Assembly: GCA_002917075.1 (NCBI GenBank)
Contig: NTMA01000160.1
Location: 1 to 36,022 of the forward strand
Reading direction: 5' to 3'
Source of the DNA: Hawksworthiomyces lignivorus
Taxonomy: Eukaryota; Ascomycota; Sordariomycetes; Ophiostomatales; Ophiostomataceae
Length of the DNA: 36,022 nt
Shown: positions 1-11,131 of the stretch, piece after piece
How the letters are laid out: each line of letters starts with the position of its first letter
Numbering within the stretch: the first letter of the stretch is position 1
Program-made: the position numbers and the translations under genes
Notes under the pieces: model-generated
What the model was told of the DNA's origin: nothing
Database searches by the model: none
The model's input: only the letters and a program-made list of their open reading frames with translations

Positions 1-103
1 CCCCCAAATCCCTCTCACCCCCTTGTCTTTATTGTTCTCTGTTTCTCGCTCGCTTTAGATCCTCAATAATGCACCCAGTTCACTTGCTTATGCTTGCCCA
101 TAG
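1..103 (+). other. 3' part of a TRS20 intron
   Basis: The frame that encodes sedlin downstream gives no sedlin-like residues here. The stretch is C/T-rich and ends in CCCATAG directly before the codons for Tyr-Leu-Lys. I read it as the 3' end of an intron whose donor lies before the window. The ATG at 69 is in frame with the exon but does not resemble the family N terminus, so it is not the start. Confidence 0.6.
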
Positions 104-464
104 GTATCTGAAGTGTGTCGATAGATTCTTCCAGAATTACGTCTCCTGCTTCGTCACAGGCTCCAACGCTAAATTCCTCCTCTTGCACCAGCCCACCACG
201 GCAGGCAGCTCCTACACGCCAGGCATAGCAGGCGGCGGCGTCGACAGTCCTACAGCCAGCTCAGCTGCCTCGTCACGGGCGTCCACGTCTATTGGTGCCA
301 ACCCAACCAGCGCGGCCACTGAAGAAGCCATCAAGAACTTCTTCACTGAGGTGTACGAGAACTGGGTCAAGACCATTATGAGCCCCTTCTACAAGAACAA
401 CATGGAGATAAGGAGCCCAGTGTTCCGGGCAAGAGTGGCAGCAGCAGGAAAGAAATATTTATGA
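104..464 (+). CDS. TRS20: TRAPP complex subunit Trs20/sedlin (TRAPPC2), C-terminal exon, partial
   Basis: Sedlin-family subunit of the TRAPP tethering complexes, which act as Rab GEFs in ER-Golgi and later Golgi traffic. Only the C-terminal ~120 residues are present. The family signature reads YLKCVDRF, then a segment with FVTG and KFLLLHQ, then EEAIKNFFTEVYENWVK, then MSPFYK and IRSPVFRARV, ending GKKYL. Between the strand ending LLLHQ and the IKNFF helix lies an insertion of about 45 Gly/Ser/Thr/Ala-rich residues that is absent from short animal sedlins and common in filamentous fungi. The exon begins after the acceptor at 102-103, its first G finishing a split codon. The gene converges on the histone H4 gene. 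The first part of the gene is outside the window. Confidence 0.9.
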
Positions 465-781
465 AGTAGCATGATTCACGAAAATTTAATACAGTCCGCG
501 AAGCAATTTTAGACTAAAGTAACAGTAGTCAGTAGTCACGAATAGCAATGTGCATCTAAAGGCAATAGAAATTGTGTCATGTTCTTGTTTGTTTGTTTGT
601 TTGTTCATTGTAGCCACGTGGATCCCAAACTCTCGCGTGGGTATCATACACGTGTAGTAGATAATTCCATAGAAAAACGCCCTTCCTTAACGCCTCAATC
701 GGTACATTAACCGAAAAACCACGAATCCCCCTATTGTAAATCCAACCCATAACCATCCATCCCAGTATTGTGTATGGTTGT
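465..781. other. Convergent 3' intergenic region, TRS20/H4
   Basis: This holds the 3' flanks of two convergent genes. The only feature I see is a short (GTTT) microsatellite of about five units at 585-605. No ORF here has family resemblance. Confidence 0.6.
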
Positions 782-1320
<539 letters not shown>

Positions 1321-1424
1321 CTTGAATAAAAGATTGAAGTAGTTTGATAATGTAGATAAGGAAGCTTAATGGGTGCGATGTGTAAATGGAAGACGCGTCG
1401 CGGTGGAAGATGAAAATAGTTGGG

Positions 1425-1560
1425 TGGTTGAGAGAAAGAAAGGGAAGAGAGGAGAGAAGAGAGAAGGGAAGAAAGAAGGAGATTAAAAGAGGGAAAGCAG
1501 AGGGAAATAAGAGAAAGGAAGACGTGCAGGAGAAGAAATAGGCGGCGCAAGAGATTTGGG
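1425..1560 (-). promoter_or_regulatory. CT-rich tract upstream of H4
   Basis: The plus strand is almost purely A/G for about 130 bases (GAGAGAAAGAAAGGG and similar), so the minus strand reads CT-rich just upstream of the H4 start codon. Such CT blocks are typical of strong fungal promoters and 5' leaders. I did not find a convincing TATA box, so the core promoter is not located. Confidence 0.45.
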
Positions 1561-2372
1561 GGGCGAACAACAAAGAACAACGGGGGGGGGGGAATTGGAA
1601 GGGGGGAACGCACGGAAACGCTGCTCTGGAAGGAGAGAATCAGCCTGCCTGACACGCAGAAAGCCTAGAATTTGCTGGCTGATCAGGGAAGGCCGTCTGT
1701 GTCTGGGAAGAGAAACGCAGGAAGGGAACAAAGCGCTAGTCCTGTTTTGGTATCTGTGCTTGGATGACCGAATTTTGCTATTCGCGGACTGCTGGCCGTA
1801 TTTTCCTGTATTTTCAGTATTATTTTCATTTGTCCCTCGTTTACGCGCATTTTCTGGGGGGAGTTACTGATCCCGGAAGAAAGGGTGTGGGTAAGACGTG
1901 TAAGCGGGAGTGCCGTTGTGGTGCTTCGCCCGTCATTGCGGGGCTCGCTCGTTCATGTTCCTACTGCAGGTGCGCCAGGTCTGTTGCGGCCCCCCTGTCG
2001 GTTAGCGTTTCTCTTTCCCAGCAAGCCGGCCACTTGGCCCGAGCGCTCTCTGCCTGTCTGTCGTGCGATGCCTATTTTCTGGCCAATCAAAAAAATCGGA
2101 CACCATGCACAGCGTTCCCCCAAAGCTTTTTTATTTTCCTGACTTGTTACACCGTTTTTTTTGCAAGGACTCTTCTGATTCGCCCCGCTCAGTAAACAAC
2201 CACCAGTCTCGACAGTCAACACACGACGAACGCGTGCCGCATGTTCATGGGTCGCGCCTGTTCCTCTCATACTTTGCACACAGCTGTGGGTGCCTAAGCT
2301 TAGTTGACTTCCTTTTCGTAGCATGGCAGCCTTGATTTCTTGTGACAGCAACGTAATCTCATTTGTTCAATA

Positions 2373-2408
2373 GGCGTCGGCATCGGTGTCGGTATTGGCA
2401 TTGGTCTC
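2373..2408 (+). repeat. Degenerate hexanucleotide repeat, GGYRTY x 6
   Basis: Six consecutive hexamers read GGCGTC, GGCATC, GGTGTC, GGTATT, GGCATT, GGTCTC. The unit resembles the cleaner RGCATC repeat at 21445-21489. In one frame it would encode alternating Gly-Val/Ile, but no credible ORF contains it. Confidence 0.7.
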
Positions 2409-3036
2409 CATTTCTATCATATCGTACAATGAGAATACGCGTATGTACTTATGTATGCTTTGCAAAGCTAAAGGAACAAACAAGAATTAGAAGCCTCAAC
2501 AGAGGCCTTTCCCACTCTCTTCCTCCGTGCCCCGTTTCCCGCCCCATTCCACCCAATGAGATGAGCCTCTCTCCTAAGTTCGGCGGCTCTCTCTTCATAG
2601 CTTTCCTATCCGAGTAGCATGATATGTAGTCCCCCGAAACTCCAAGTCCCAATGCGATTTGTGTGCGTAACCTATGCGTGTCGCGTCCAGTGCGGCACTC
2701 CGTTATCTCGTTCATCTCGTCTGGCTCCGCCCTCTCGTCATCGCTGTACCTCGACTGCGACGTCAACACGAAAGGACAGACCACCGCCGTGCAGGCAGCT
2801 GACGTTGGAACAATAGAAAAGGAGAGTCACGCCTCGTCCAACATCAATCCATGTCTCCGTCGTGTCTCATGTGTTCCGTCGCCATCTAGCTTCGGTCTCG
2901 GTTGCTTCGTCCACGACAGATCCATCACTATTATGTGCATGCATCGAAAAAGCCAGAATATACACGTAACGATGATAAAAAAGCAAAGAAAAACCCAAGT
3001 GACTCATTTCGCCGTCGTGTGGCATTCATATTCCCA

Positions 3037-5822
3037 TCATGATACCATATAGTCTTCGAGTCCGTCTTCGTCGTCTTCTAGGCTTCCTATCGCTTGCTTA
3101 ATTTTTTGACTCGCCTGGGACGTGTTAGAACATTAGACGGCAACGAAGAAGAATATTCCAAATGGAAGGGGAAAAAAGAAGAAGAAAAAAAAAAAAAACT
3201 CGCCTTTGGGTCGAGGCTGAGGGCGATCGTAAAGTGTCGAACTGCTGCGCTCTTGTCGTTGAGCGTCTTGTGCAGTTTCCCCAGCAGGAAGTGCACCGCG
3301 GCCTCGTCCGGCGCCAAGTCTTTGAGGATCATCAGTTCCTGCTGCGCGGCCTGGAGTTGACCGATCGCCAGCAGGGCGCGTGCCTTGCGGAATCGCGTCT
3401 GGGCAGCCCGCGGCGCCAGGTCCGTGGCTTTGCTAAAGTACTGCAGCGCCGGCACGATCTGCTTCTGACGCTCTAGCACCTTGCCGATGCAGCAGATGAG
3501 CACTGCGTTGGTAGGGTGGATGACCGAGGCCGTATGGTAGTGCGCGTAGGCCTTGTCAAAGTTGCCTAACTTCTCGTAGACCCGGCCGATGCCGTAGTAA
3601 GCATTGTAGTGCCGCCGGTCAGCCGCCACCGCGTGCCGGTACGCCGTCAGCGCCTTGTCGTACTCCTCGTTCAGCACATGCTCGTGCCCTTGCAGCGTGT
3701 GCGCGTACGCAAACTTGGGGTTCAGTTGCGTGGCCCGCCGGAAACAGCGCAGCGCCTGTTCGTGGTCTTGCGCCAGCGACCAAGCGTTGCCTAGGGCACA
3801 CCATGCTTGGGGCGAGTGCCAGGCGGCGTCCACCAGCTCGTGTGCTAGGAACGACAGATCCGTCTCGCGTTTGAGGAACCATAGGATCGTCGAATACACT
3901 TCCATGTCTTCGAGGCGTGTGGGCGCCAGCACCCGCACGCGCCGGAAGCAGATTTCTGCCTCCGCATAGGCGGCCAGCTCATACTGGGCCCGACCCATTA
4001 ATGCCTGAACCCACGGTGTCTCGATATGGGCACGTGGCAGAGCGTTCACAATCTGCAATGCCTCTGGACACTGGAACTGAGAGAGAGCGAGATACCCACC
4101 TCCCAGCTTTTTCAGTAGCTCCAGGATCCACCGCAGGGCCTCCTCGATCCTGACCATATCGGCTTCAGCTGTTTGTCTAGAAGTCTGCGGCTGCTGCGCT
4201 GGTGCTGTCTGTTGTTGCTGCTGCTGCTGTGGTAATACCGAATGTGTAGATGCTGCTGCCGCTGCGGGATCTCTGACCCGGGGACCTTCCATCGGGTCGA
4301 TATCCATGCCGCCGTCATCGACAGGTTTTCGGTTGCCGCTGACTACGCGGCCCACAGTTGATCCGCTCGAACCTGGCCGGACAATCCTAGAGATGGGAGG
4401 TCGAGCCTTCTTCAATTCACGCGTGGCGGCTGCACCGATAGTTGCTGCTCCAGAATTCGTCCTACCCGCCGAAGCCTTGAACATGTTCAGCCGTGCACTC
4501 CGCCGCTGTGGTACGCCCGATTCGTCTTGCTGCATAGAAGCTTGGCGCGGCGCAACGGGGTGGCCCGACGCAGTTCGTTTTCTTTCCGTTGTCGCTGTAG
4601 ACAACGATGATGCGGTTGGCGCTGTCGGCCCTGGAGCTGCCGTCCCCGCCGCGCTGCCGTTAGTTGCACTTGCTGTAGATCGCAGCAACGAAGATGCATG
4701 ATCCGGTGCTGACAAATCGCCGCTTGAATCGACAGCCCTTCCCCTTCGCGTTGTTGCGCCCAGTCTGTACATGATCTTGGACGGAGCTCCAGGGTGCTGC
4801 TGTTGTGTATCCGCAAAGCTCGAGTCAGCAGCCGTCGCTGCCGTAGGAACACCTGCTCTTCTTCGTGGTGGTGCTTGCGGTGCTTCTTGTTGCGTGCCAG
4901 GTGGTGTTGCCATACCTTCTGATGGCGACTGGCTGGTTCCACCGAGACCGCCATTTGCGGCCACCCTAGACCGGGCGGCAAAAATCCTCGACATGAAGTC
5001 ATTCTCCTCGGATTCGCTGGCCCCGCCTGAAAGGCTGTTAGCCACATGGGCTGCCATGGCACGTTGTGTCGGATGGGGCTGCTGAGGTTGTGTTTGTTGG
5101 TGATCAAAAGGATCGCTCATTTCGTGCGGAGCAGGCGCCCGCGAAGATAGCGCCGATAAATTCGGCGCCCCAGATCGTTTTATGGGAATCTGCTGTTGTT
5201 CTGTGAGGGGGCCGTTTGGTGCTTCTCCTGCGTCACCTGAAGCCTCGTGCTCAAAACAGCGAACAAGAGTCTCGTTTACACGGAATGTGTTCGAGACTCG
5301 AACGCTAAGGCCCATGTCGCAGAGAGCTGTAAATGCATCCCACATCAGTGGGTTGGTCCGCAGGGCTTCTTCAAAGTACACTGCTGCCTTTTTCCGGTCG
5401 TCCATCCCACGGTAGAGCTTGCCCAGAAGACAGCTGACAGTGGAAGCATCCGGGTAGGGTGCCCTCGTTGTTGCCGAGTGCTTGCCCACGTTGGATTTGT
5501 GCAGCCACAGCCCCTTTGCTTTCTCGAGTGCCAATGCGCCATCACGGAAGCGCTCGAGTGCAAGGCAGCTTTGGGCAAAGATAAATGCGCAGCCTAGATG
5601 TAGGCCCCGGAAGCCAAGCGGCTTGCTGACTTCGTATGCGGATCGATTGTCGCCTACGCGGAGGTGACTGAGGGCGAGGAGGAAAGCCGACTCGTTCGAT
5701 CTGGCATCGTGAGCCGAGAGTCGTTCGGCAAAGAAGAGGGCGTTGTCCCATGATCCGTTGTCCAGATGATAGTAGACTGTTTGCCGCAGCAGGCTGGTGA
5801 CGGCGGCGCTGTTGGGAGCCAT
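3037..5822 (-). CDS. CDC27: Anaphase-promoting complex subunit Cdc27/APC3
   Basis: TPR scaffold subunit of the APC/C ubiquitin ligase; it binds the C-terminal IR tails of Cdc20/Cdh1 activators (family knowledge). CDS is complement(join(3037..3114,3204..5822)), 898 residues. The start at 5822 gives MAPNSAAVTSLLRQ..YYHLDN, the family N terminus; an in-frame ATG at 5870 would add 16 residues. N-terminal TPRs span roughly residues 1-170. A long Ser/Ala/Gln-rich linker with poly-Gln runs to about 530. C-terminal TPRs follow to about 873 (for example WCALGNAWSLAQDHEQALRC and YNAYYGIGRVYEKLGNFDKA). The last intron (3115-3203) uses a GC donor, AAG|gcgagt, with branch site CTAAC and acceptor CCCAG. 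Splicing restores the tail ASQKIKQAIGSLEDDEDG..YMVS. Without it the ORF runs into poly-Phe. The gene is divergent from SND2. Confidence 0.92.
3115..3203 (-). other. GC-AG intron in CDC27
   Basis: 89-nt intron with donor AAG|GCGAGT, the usual strong consensus for GC-AG introns. It contains a 14-base T run (A on plus, 3185-3198) and the branch site TTCTAAC about ten bases before the acceptor. The seven-base string GGCGAGT occurs at both ends of the intron. No GT donor gives an open frame with this acceptor. Confidence 0.75.
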
Positions 5823-7126
5823 GGTTGCAAAGCAGCGTAGAGGACGCCGTGTCTCCGGAGATGGGATCAAGGGGAGAAGAGTTGTGTCGTCCGTTCCAGC
5901 TACCTGCCTTGTTGATCCATGGAATTATTCGTTTTCCTGCCTCTGAAAAGATGAATGCTTCGATGTATTTTGGCTCCGCTTGCCAGATTTCTCCTGCTTT
6001 TACTTCGATACGCTTCCAGATCTTTCCGAGTTTCCTTGCTTTCTGGCTTACGAAAACTCAGCCCAGACTGCAGAGAAAACCACCGTCTATTTAGTATCTC
6101 GCCATGCAGTTGATGGGCTAGTTTGTAGATAACGTGACCGAGGAGGTGCAACGTAGAAATGCTGAAGAGAGTGAGGAAGGCGGAGGTGGGCGGGAAGAAC
6201 CGAAAGCTGCCAACAGGGGAAGGACTCTTTGGGAAGCAAGATGAATGTTTCACGTCGTCGGCTGGCAAGTGGTTGGATGGCCGTCAGTCAAAAGGCGGCG
6301 GGGACGACGCGAACAGCGACAGGGAGCCAAAAGAAATGAAAAATTTACCAGGAAAAAAAAGTAAGGAAGTCGCCTCCACGGAAACAAACAAGCCGCGAAA
6401 AGGAAGACACACGAGCAACTTCGAGCAGACAGCAATACGTCGTCCTCGACGCCTGTCCTTTGGATCCGGCTTGCAATAGAAAAGCACAAGAAGAGGAAGC
6501 AAATGTCGACAGAGAACGTGTCTCTCGGGTCTCGTGGCGGTCTCCGACAGCGATGGTCGTGGTATTGGCGGTGGTGGCGGCAACCTTGCTGGCAGAAGCT
6601 GGCCTCCTGTCTCGCGATGTTGTGAACGTCAAAGCATAGCCACGTCTGATTGGCTACGCGGCTCCTAAATCCTGCCGCCGAACAGCCTACCAGAGCAACC
6701 CCAGCAACCCAACCCCACTCCGATTCGTGGTTGGTGGCAAGATGTACCTTTCAGTACAAAATAATATATGGCAATACAAGCTTGAAAGAGTTTCTTCGTT
6801 TCTGCCACCTATTGTTGCCCACCACTGAAGTAATACAGCACGAGTAATTTTCGACCTCTTCTTTTTGAGATCCCTTTTACGTGTACTTCTCTACGCATTG
6901 GCATCGTCTCCTTGGCCACCACCATTCGTCCGTGTTTGGTGATAATTGATTTCTGACTCCTTGTTTCCTCGGAGTACTTTCCCCACCCAAACTTACGTGG
7001 GAAAAGCGTCTCTCTATTGACGTGATTCGCTCCGTTTCTCTCGCCAACATTCCAAGCGCATTCCGAAGTCTTCTTTGCTTTCGTCTTTTTATGCACCCTA
7101 AGCAGAAGTAGCATATCTTTTCCGAA
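5823..7126. promoter_or_regulatory. Divergent promoter region, CDC27/SND2
   Basis: A 1.3 kb region between divergent start codons, so it should contain both promoters and leaders. It has a CCAAT box (listed separately) and A/G- or T/C-rich stretches. Overlapping ORFs of about 100 codons are not protein-like. No clear TATA box or RNA gene was found. Confidence 0.55.
6649..6653 (-). promoter_or_regulatory. CCAAT box (AGCCAATCAG on minus)
   Basis: Minus-strand AGCCAATCAG matches the extended consensus of the fungal HAP/NF-Y complex (CCAATCA). The same ten bases recur at the PBN1/caspase-like divergent region, also on the minus strand. Its position about 475 bases before the SND2 start and 830 before CDC27 fits a promoter element. 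Occupancy is inference. Confidence 0.45.
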
Positions 7127-7624
7127 ATGGCGCAGAAGGCAAAGAAAGACAGGGCCAAGTCCAATGCGGCCGCTCTCACGAATCTGCACCTTGGCACAGC
7201 TATCGTGAACCTTGCTTTCCTGCTGTTCTACGCCATCTTCCGGTCTCGGTCGATCGTCCTCTATATCGTCTTGTCCATTCCAAGTTTTCTGTGCGAATTT
7301 ATGCTAGAGCGTGCGGGACGCCCACACCATGATCCTCAGACGGGCGCGCTGCGGTCGTCGGGCGAAGACCTCGCTGCGGCCGGTCTGACCGAGTACATGT
7401 TCGATGTTGTCTGGGTTACTTGGGGTACAGATGTGCTCGTGATTTTGTTTGGCAACAAGCTGTGGTTTCTGATGGCCATTGTCCCTGGCTTTGCCATCTA
7501 CAAGGGCTACGGACTGCTGGGTGCGACGCGGCAGATGGCGGCCATGCAGGGATTGGGTAACAGCGACGGTGCAGCAGCAGGCGGCGGCGCAGCTCCGAAC
7601 CGGAGACAGCGGCGCACAGCATAG
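7127..7624 (+). CDS. SND2: SRP-independent ER targeting protein Snd2 (TMEM208 family)
   Basis: Small polytopic ER membrane protein of the Snd2/TMEM208 family, which takes part in SRP-independent targeting of membrane and secretory proteins (family knowledge). It is an intronless ORF of 165 residues starting MAQKAKKDRAKSNAAALTNL, with start context CGAAATGG. Hydrophobic segments lie at roughly residues 20-40 (ending FYAIF), 43-61 (IVLYIVLSIPSFL) and 95-135 (DVVWVTWGTDVLVILFG, then FLMAIVPGFAIYKGY). The tail is Gly/Ala-rich and basic (RRQRRTA). The length fits the family. Its stop lies only 87 bases from the stop of the convergent DUF3605 gene, so their 3' UTRs probably overlap. Confidence 0.9.
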   Translation: MAQKAKKDRAKSNAAALTNLHLGTAIVNLAFLLFYAIFRSRSIVLYIVLSIPSFLCEFMLERAGRPHHDPQTGALRSSGEDLAAAGLTEYMFDVVWVTWGTDVLVILFGNKLWFLMAIVPGFAIYKGYGLLGATRQMAAMQGLGNSDGAAAGGGAAPNRRQRRTA

Positions 7625-7711
7625 GTGGCGGACGTGAAGAGGGGCGGAGAGCGCGCGAGCCAAGATTATGAAGCATTAAGAGAGAGATTAATACACGGGT
7701 CAATTCTTGAT

Positions 7712-8545
7712 TCAGTTCCTGTTCGACTTTTCCCGCGCTTCTACGCTGTCTTTTTCTCGATGGCACGGCAGCTCCTGCGTCCAGGCTTGCAGCAATGCCG
7801 GGCTAGCGTTTCGGACCAGGACATGGACATGTTCTAGCTGGCGCACGCTCTGAAGCTGAACCCAGTTCTTGAACCACACGACGCGGTCTCCTCCTCCTTT
7901 CTCGCTGCCTTCTTCTTCCGCGATCTTGTCGACAAAGAAACGCTGCACAAACGCGGCAATCCCTGCTCGGCTCTCCGGCGTCATGTCGCCGGTCTCTGGG
8001 TCTGTGGGAATGACGGTGCGAGACCAGATGACGATGTGAGTGATGTCTGGGGTGAGGGCGTATGGCCAGTCGTTGGCAAGGACGCGGTAGTCGCTAGGGT
8101 CGGCAAACGGTGTTGTGGACACGGGCACGTAAGGCGGGCTGCCCCAAGCCTTGGGCAGGCGATGGACTATGAGATACTTTGTGATGGAGCCATACTCTGC
8201 CTTTGTGTCGACAGTCCATTGCATATACCGACGCAAATCTGACGGCTTCCTTTTCAAAACCGACAAATTGTTTGTCTCTAGTGCGGAGGAAAAGAGCAAA
8301 AGAACAAAAAGGATCAGTTACATAATAGAGATTAAAAAAAAAAAAAAAAAATAACACAAACATATTACTTCATTTTTTACTGTGCACCATGAAATATCTG
8401 GTCTGATTTTTCCTGACCGAGACTCACCGATGACATTTTTGAGATCTGCCCAGTCATGGAGAATGTACTGGTCGTCGGTCTGGGACAACACCCAACGGTC
8501 GGTGTCTGTCAAGGGAAACGGGTGGTCTTCTTCAGCGGCACCCAT
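7712..8545 (-). CDS. GIG1: DUF3605 protein (GlcNAc-induced Gig1-like)
   Basis: CDS is complement(join(7712..8277,8428..8545)), 227 residues, starting MGAAEEDHPFPLTDTDRWVL. The exons join in a split Glu codon at donor G|gtgagt and acceptor CTAG|AG, giving NVI-E-TNNLSVLKRKP. DUF3605 features visible are LKRKPSDLRRYMQW, YGSITKYLIVHRLPK, then DYRVLANDWPYAL, HIVIWSRT, VQRFFVDK, VVWFKNW and HVHVLVR. The family includes the Candida N-acetylglucosamine-induced Gig1 protein; its biochemical role is unclear to me, so the symbol reflects family membership only. The 150-nt intron contains an 18-base T run (A on plus, 8334-8351). The gene converges on SND2 and diverges from CBR1. Confidence 0.82.
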
Positions 8546-9651
8546 AGCGGATTATGTTTCAACTTTGCCACGGGTATGTAAAACTAGGGGAGTATGTGTT
8601 GTCTCGCACGACCAGTGAAGCTCGACAATTTGGCACGACTAGTTGAGCTCGACTATTTCACGAATGCAGTCACCAGTTATCAAATCTTGGCCAGCCTGTC
8701 CTCAAGGCTGACAGGGGGCCTCCTCCGCTGCCTGACGACCCGCCTTGAAGGCTACAGCCGACTCTGTCTTCCTGCGACAATGGGAGAAAAGCCAGCCAAT
8801 CATTCATTCAAAGTTAACATATGTAAAAGAAAGAGCAAAAGAGACTCTTTTATCTGAAAATGCTTTCTTTATTGGAGAGACAGCTATTGCCAGAAAAATG
8901 CTGACTGAGCTGTGCCGCCAAGCTTGGTCAACCGATTCCCTTCTAGGTATTATCAAAGACTCAGGTCTGGCCCTTTCCTCCCCCAACGGTTTGTTACCGC
9001 CGAATGTCGGCCATAAGTTTTACCGTGGCGGAATAAGTTATGCGCGCTGCCGTTGCACCGGAAGCTCTATATGCTTTAAGCTTGCATAACTTATAGGGGA
9101 CAGCTTGCCCTTTGCAGTGCACACCATTCCTACTGTTGGGGATATGTAGCAGCTAATCGGAGTTCACATGCCTATGAATGCCCTCGATTAAGGATGCCGC
9201 TTCAGGAAAAAACTTACGATTACTGAAATGCCGGGCACTAGCAGCCCGCAAACTCTTTCCGGCCAATCTGAAGCTAAGGCAGAAAATAGGGAGAGGTCAA
9301 GCACATCACCGCCGAGAAAAAAAACCACAGCTTCCCCCAGAAAGGAAAAATCTCGGCGTTGATAAACAACCGCCAAACATAGCGACTTTCTTCTCTACCC
9401 TCTCGCGCCTAACGGTTCCCTTCCTTTTCCGCGAACCCCTCCTTTCCTATTCTCGTGCCTCTTACTTTTTTTTAATACCTCGAGGGACTTTTACGTGCCA
9501 ATTCCCCAAATTTCCTAAGATAATTTGGAGGCAATTGACAACCTTGCAACTTCTCACCTCCTTTTCTCCCTCTCCTCCCCCCCCAACAACATTTGAGAGA
9601 GAAAGAGCGCCGGCCTGTGCTTTGAGCTTCTTGGGCCCTCATCCCGCCAAA
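8546..9651. promoter_or_regulatory. Divergent promoter region, DUF3605/CBR1
   Basis: A 1.1 kb region between two divergent start codons. It holds a CCAAT box at 8796 and, just before CBR1, a C/T-rich leader (about 9380-9650). A long ORF crossing into CBR1 exon 1 is in the CBR1 frame but its upstream part is low-complexity and not protein-like. No RNA gene was seen. Confidence 0.5.
8796..8800 (+). promoter_or_regulatory. CCAAT box (AGCCAATCA)
   Basis: Plus-strand AGCCAATCATTC matches the HAP/NF-Y extended consensus CCAATCA. It lies in the divergent region about 250 bases from the DUF3605 start. It is a sequence match only. Confidence 0.4.
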
Positions 9652-10822
<1,171 letters not shown>

Positions 10823-11131
10823 ATGTACTACAGCCGGCTTTTAAACCATTCAAGCTAGTTATCTCTCCCCTTCCCACGACCTCGGGTTTTAAAGTGGGAT
10901 TTGAACGACTCCGGCAACGATCAATTTTAAAATACCTCAAAAACCATTATTATGGTCGTACACTTAAAACTAGATATCCATTGGTATATATGAAGGTTAC
11001 CCGTCTAGAGAATCATTCTTGACCATGTGGTTGAAAACGCCATACGCATGTAATTGTACAGTAAGCTCTTTGAAGCACATTATATCAACCAAAGAACGCA
11101 GTGCTCCCCCGCATCTCAGAATTTGTTGCCG
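10823..11131. other. Convergent 3' intergenic region, CBR1/PBN1
   Basis: 309 bases between two stop codons, AT-rich compared with the flanking coding sequence. I see no gene. It presumably contains both polyadenylation regions. Confidence 0.6.

Larger units (their letters stand above)
1321..3036. other. H4 upstream region and CDC27 3' flank, no gene
   Basis: About 1.7 kb between two minus-strand genes. Near H4 it carries the pyrimidine-rich (minus strand) leader/promoter block and an 11-base G run at 1582-1592. Further out is a GGYRTY hexamer tract. Several ORFs of 80-140 codons overlap in different frames and none resembles a known protein. I see no RNA gene. Confidence 0.6.

Noticed and set aside
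69..103. ATG at 69 as the start of the sedlin gene
   Set aside because: It would remove the conserved N-terminal half of the longin fold, and the residues before Tyr-Leu-Lys do not match the family. A splice acceptor explains the boundary better.
4487..5107. 206-codon minus-strand ORF inside CDC27
   Set aside because: It is a different frame of the Gln/Ser-rich CDC27 linker. Repetitive codons keep several frames open.
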